This document shows, one piece after another, positions 5,012 to 5,550 of a DNA stretch of 5,550 nt. Each line of letters begins with the position of its first letter. Positions within the stretch are counted from its first letter, which is position 1. The position numbers and the translations under genes were made by a program. Under the pieces are notes generated by a model that did no database searches, was not told the origin of the DNA, and was given only the letters and a program-made list of their open reading frames with translations. Source of the DNA: Microcaldota archaeon (GTDB taxonomy: Archaea > Iainarchaeota > Iainarchaeia > JAADDC01); contig JALTNN010000041.1 in NCBI GenBank assembly GCA_027000685.1, positions 1 to 5,550 of the forward strand, in the 5' to 3' direction.

Positions 5012-5550
5012 TCCATGGAAGACGAAGAAGTGGTTCGTCATAACGTCCCCGAAGATCTTTGGAGAGAAGGAGATAGGACAGACGGCCGCACAAGAACCAG
5101 ACATGCTCATCGGGAGGACGGTGGAGGTCCTCGGGTCAGAGGTAACAGGCTCCCTCTCACACCTCCAGTATCTCCTCTGGTTCAGAATAAATCAGGTCGT
5201 GGGGAGCACGGCGAGGACGGAGTTCATAGGCTACGAGCTCGAGCGCTCTTTTATGAAGAGGCTCACGAGGAGGCACACCTCGAAGGTTGAGGTGGTCTTC
5301 GACGCTGTGACGAAGGACGGGAAGAAGCTCCACGTTAAGGCCATAGCCTGGACGGCTGTGAAGGTCTCGAGGTCGAAGAGGACGGACATGAGGAAGAAGA
5401 TGGTAGAGATGATAACCGAGGAGGCAAAGAAGAGGGAGAAGGACGACCTCCTCAAGGAGTTCTTCGCGGGGGACCTCACGAAGAGAATGGCGAACGAGCT
5501 AAAGAAGATAGCCCCCATAAGGAGGGTCGAGGTGGCGAAGGTCAGGGTGG
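4983..5550 (+). CDS. rps3ae: 30S ribosomal protein S3Ae (eS1), 3' end cut by the window
   Basis: Archaeal and eukaryotic small-subunit protein eS1 (S3Ae), located near the mRNA exit of the 30S platform; it is absent from bacteria. The frame gives 189 residues and runs off the window edge without a stop. Archaeal members have around 200 residues, so only a few C-terminal residues are missing. Family landmarks are the basic start [34 protein letters not shown] (21-34), the segment IGRTVEVLGSEVTGSLS (43-59), TEFIGYEL (79-86), RRHTSKVE (96-103), the strand pair VTKDGKKLHVKAIAWT (109-124), and near the end KIAPIRRVEVAKVRV (175-189). ATG 4983 has a strong GGTGAGG site just before it, within the preceding small gene. 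It is the third gene of the S15 unit and probably depends on that promoter and on translational coupling. Confidence 0.95.
   Translation, partial: MAKRRVKAVDPWKTKKWFVITSPKIFGEKEIGQTAAQEPDMLIGRTVEVLGSEVTGSLSHLQYLLWFRINQVVGSTARTEFIGYELERSFMKRLTRRHTSKVEVVFDAVTKDGKKLHVKAIAWTAVKVSRSKRTDMRKKMVEMITEEAKKREKDDLLKEFFAGDLTKRMANELKKIAPIRRVEVAKVRV

Overview
This window is archaeal. The markers are an MCM replicative helicase, an RNase P protein of the Rpr2/Rpp21 type, a Bud32 (KEOPS) kinase, an archaeal uS15 with the eukaryote-like N-terminal extension, and S3Ae (eS1), which bacteria lack. TATA boxes sit about 24-27 bases before start codons, so several mRNAs are probably leaderless. Internal operon genes instead carry GGTG-type ribosome binding sites. 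The genes are GC-rich and heavy in AGG, GAG and ATA codons, and their proteins are rich in Lys, Arg and Glu, which suggests a thermophile. The lineage cannot be fixed from the sequence alone; a euryarchaeal-type thermophile is a reasonable guess.

Layout, left to right. Bases 1-80 hold a perfect 15-bp inverted repeat around a 41-base loop, of unknown identity. A TATA box follows, then a two-gene + strand unit: a coiled-coil protein with a C-terminal membrane hairpin (110-676), overlapped by a short, divergent ATP-grasp subunit resembling the beta subunit of ADP-forming acyl-CoA synthetase (669-1250). This unit meets the minus-strand mcm gene (1247-3352) tail to tail with a 4-base overlap. Upstream of mcm on the same strand is rnp4 (3401-3745), and mcm has its own TATA box in the 48-base gap.

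From a 32-base divergent promoter region (3746-3777), rnp4 runs left and bud32 (3778-4371) runs right. After bud32 a new TATA box drives a ribosomal unit: S15 (4416-4874), an unrecognised 46-residue gene (4871-5011) overlapping its stop as ATGA, and S3Ae (4983 to the window edge), whose start lies inside the small gene.

Functionally, the right two thirds is core information processing: replication unwinding, tRNA 5' maturation, tRNA t6A modification through KEOPS, and 30S subunit proteins. The left third is less clear. The main points worth checking are the hairpin at the left edge, the coupled small gene between S15 and S3Ae, the compact bidirectional promoter, and the membrane coiled-coil plus ATP-grasp pair. 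I saw no insertion sequence, CRISPR array, tRNA, rRNA or intein.
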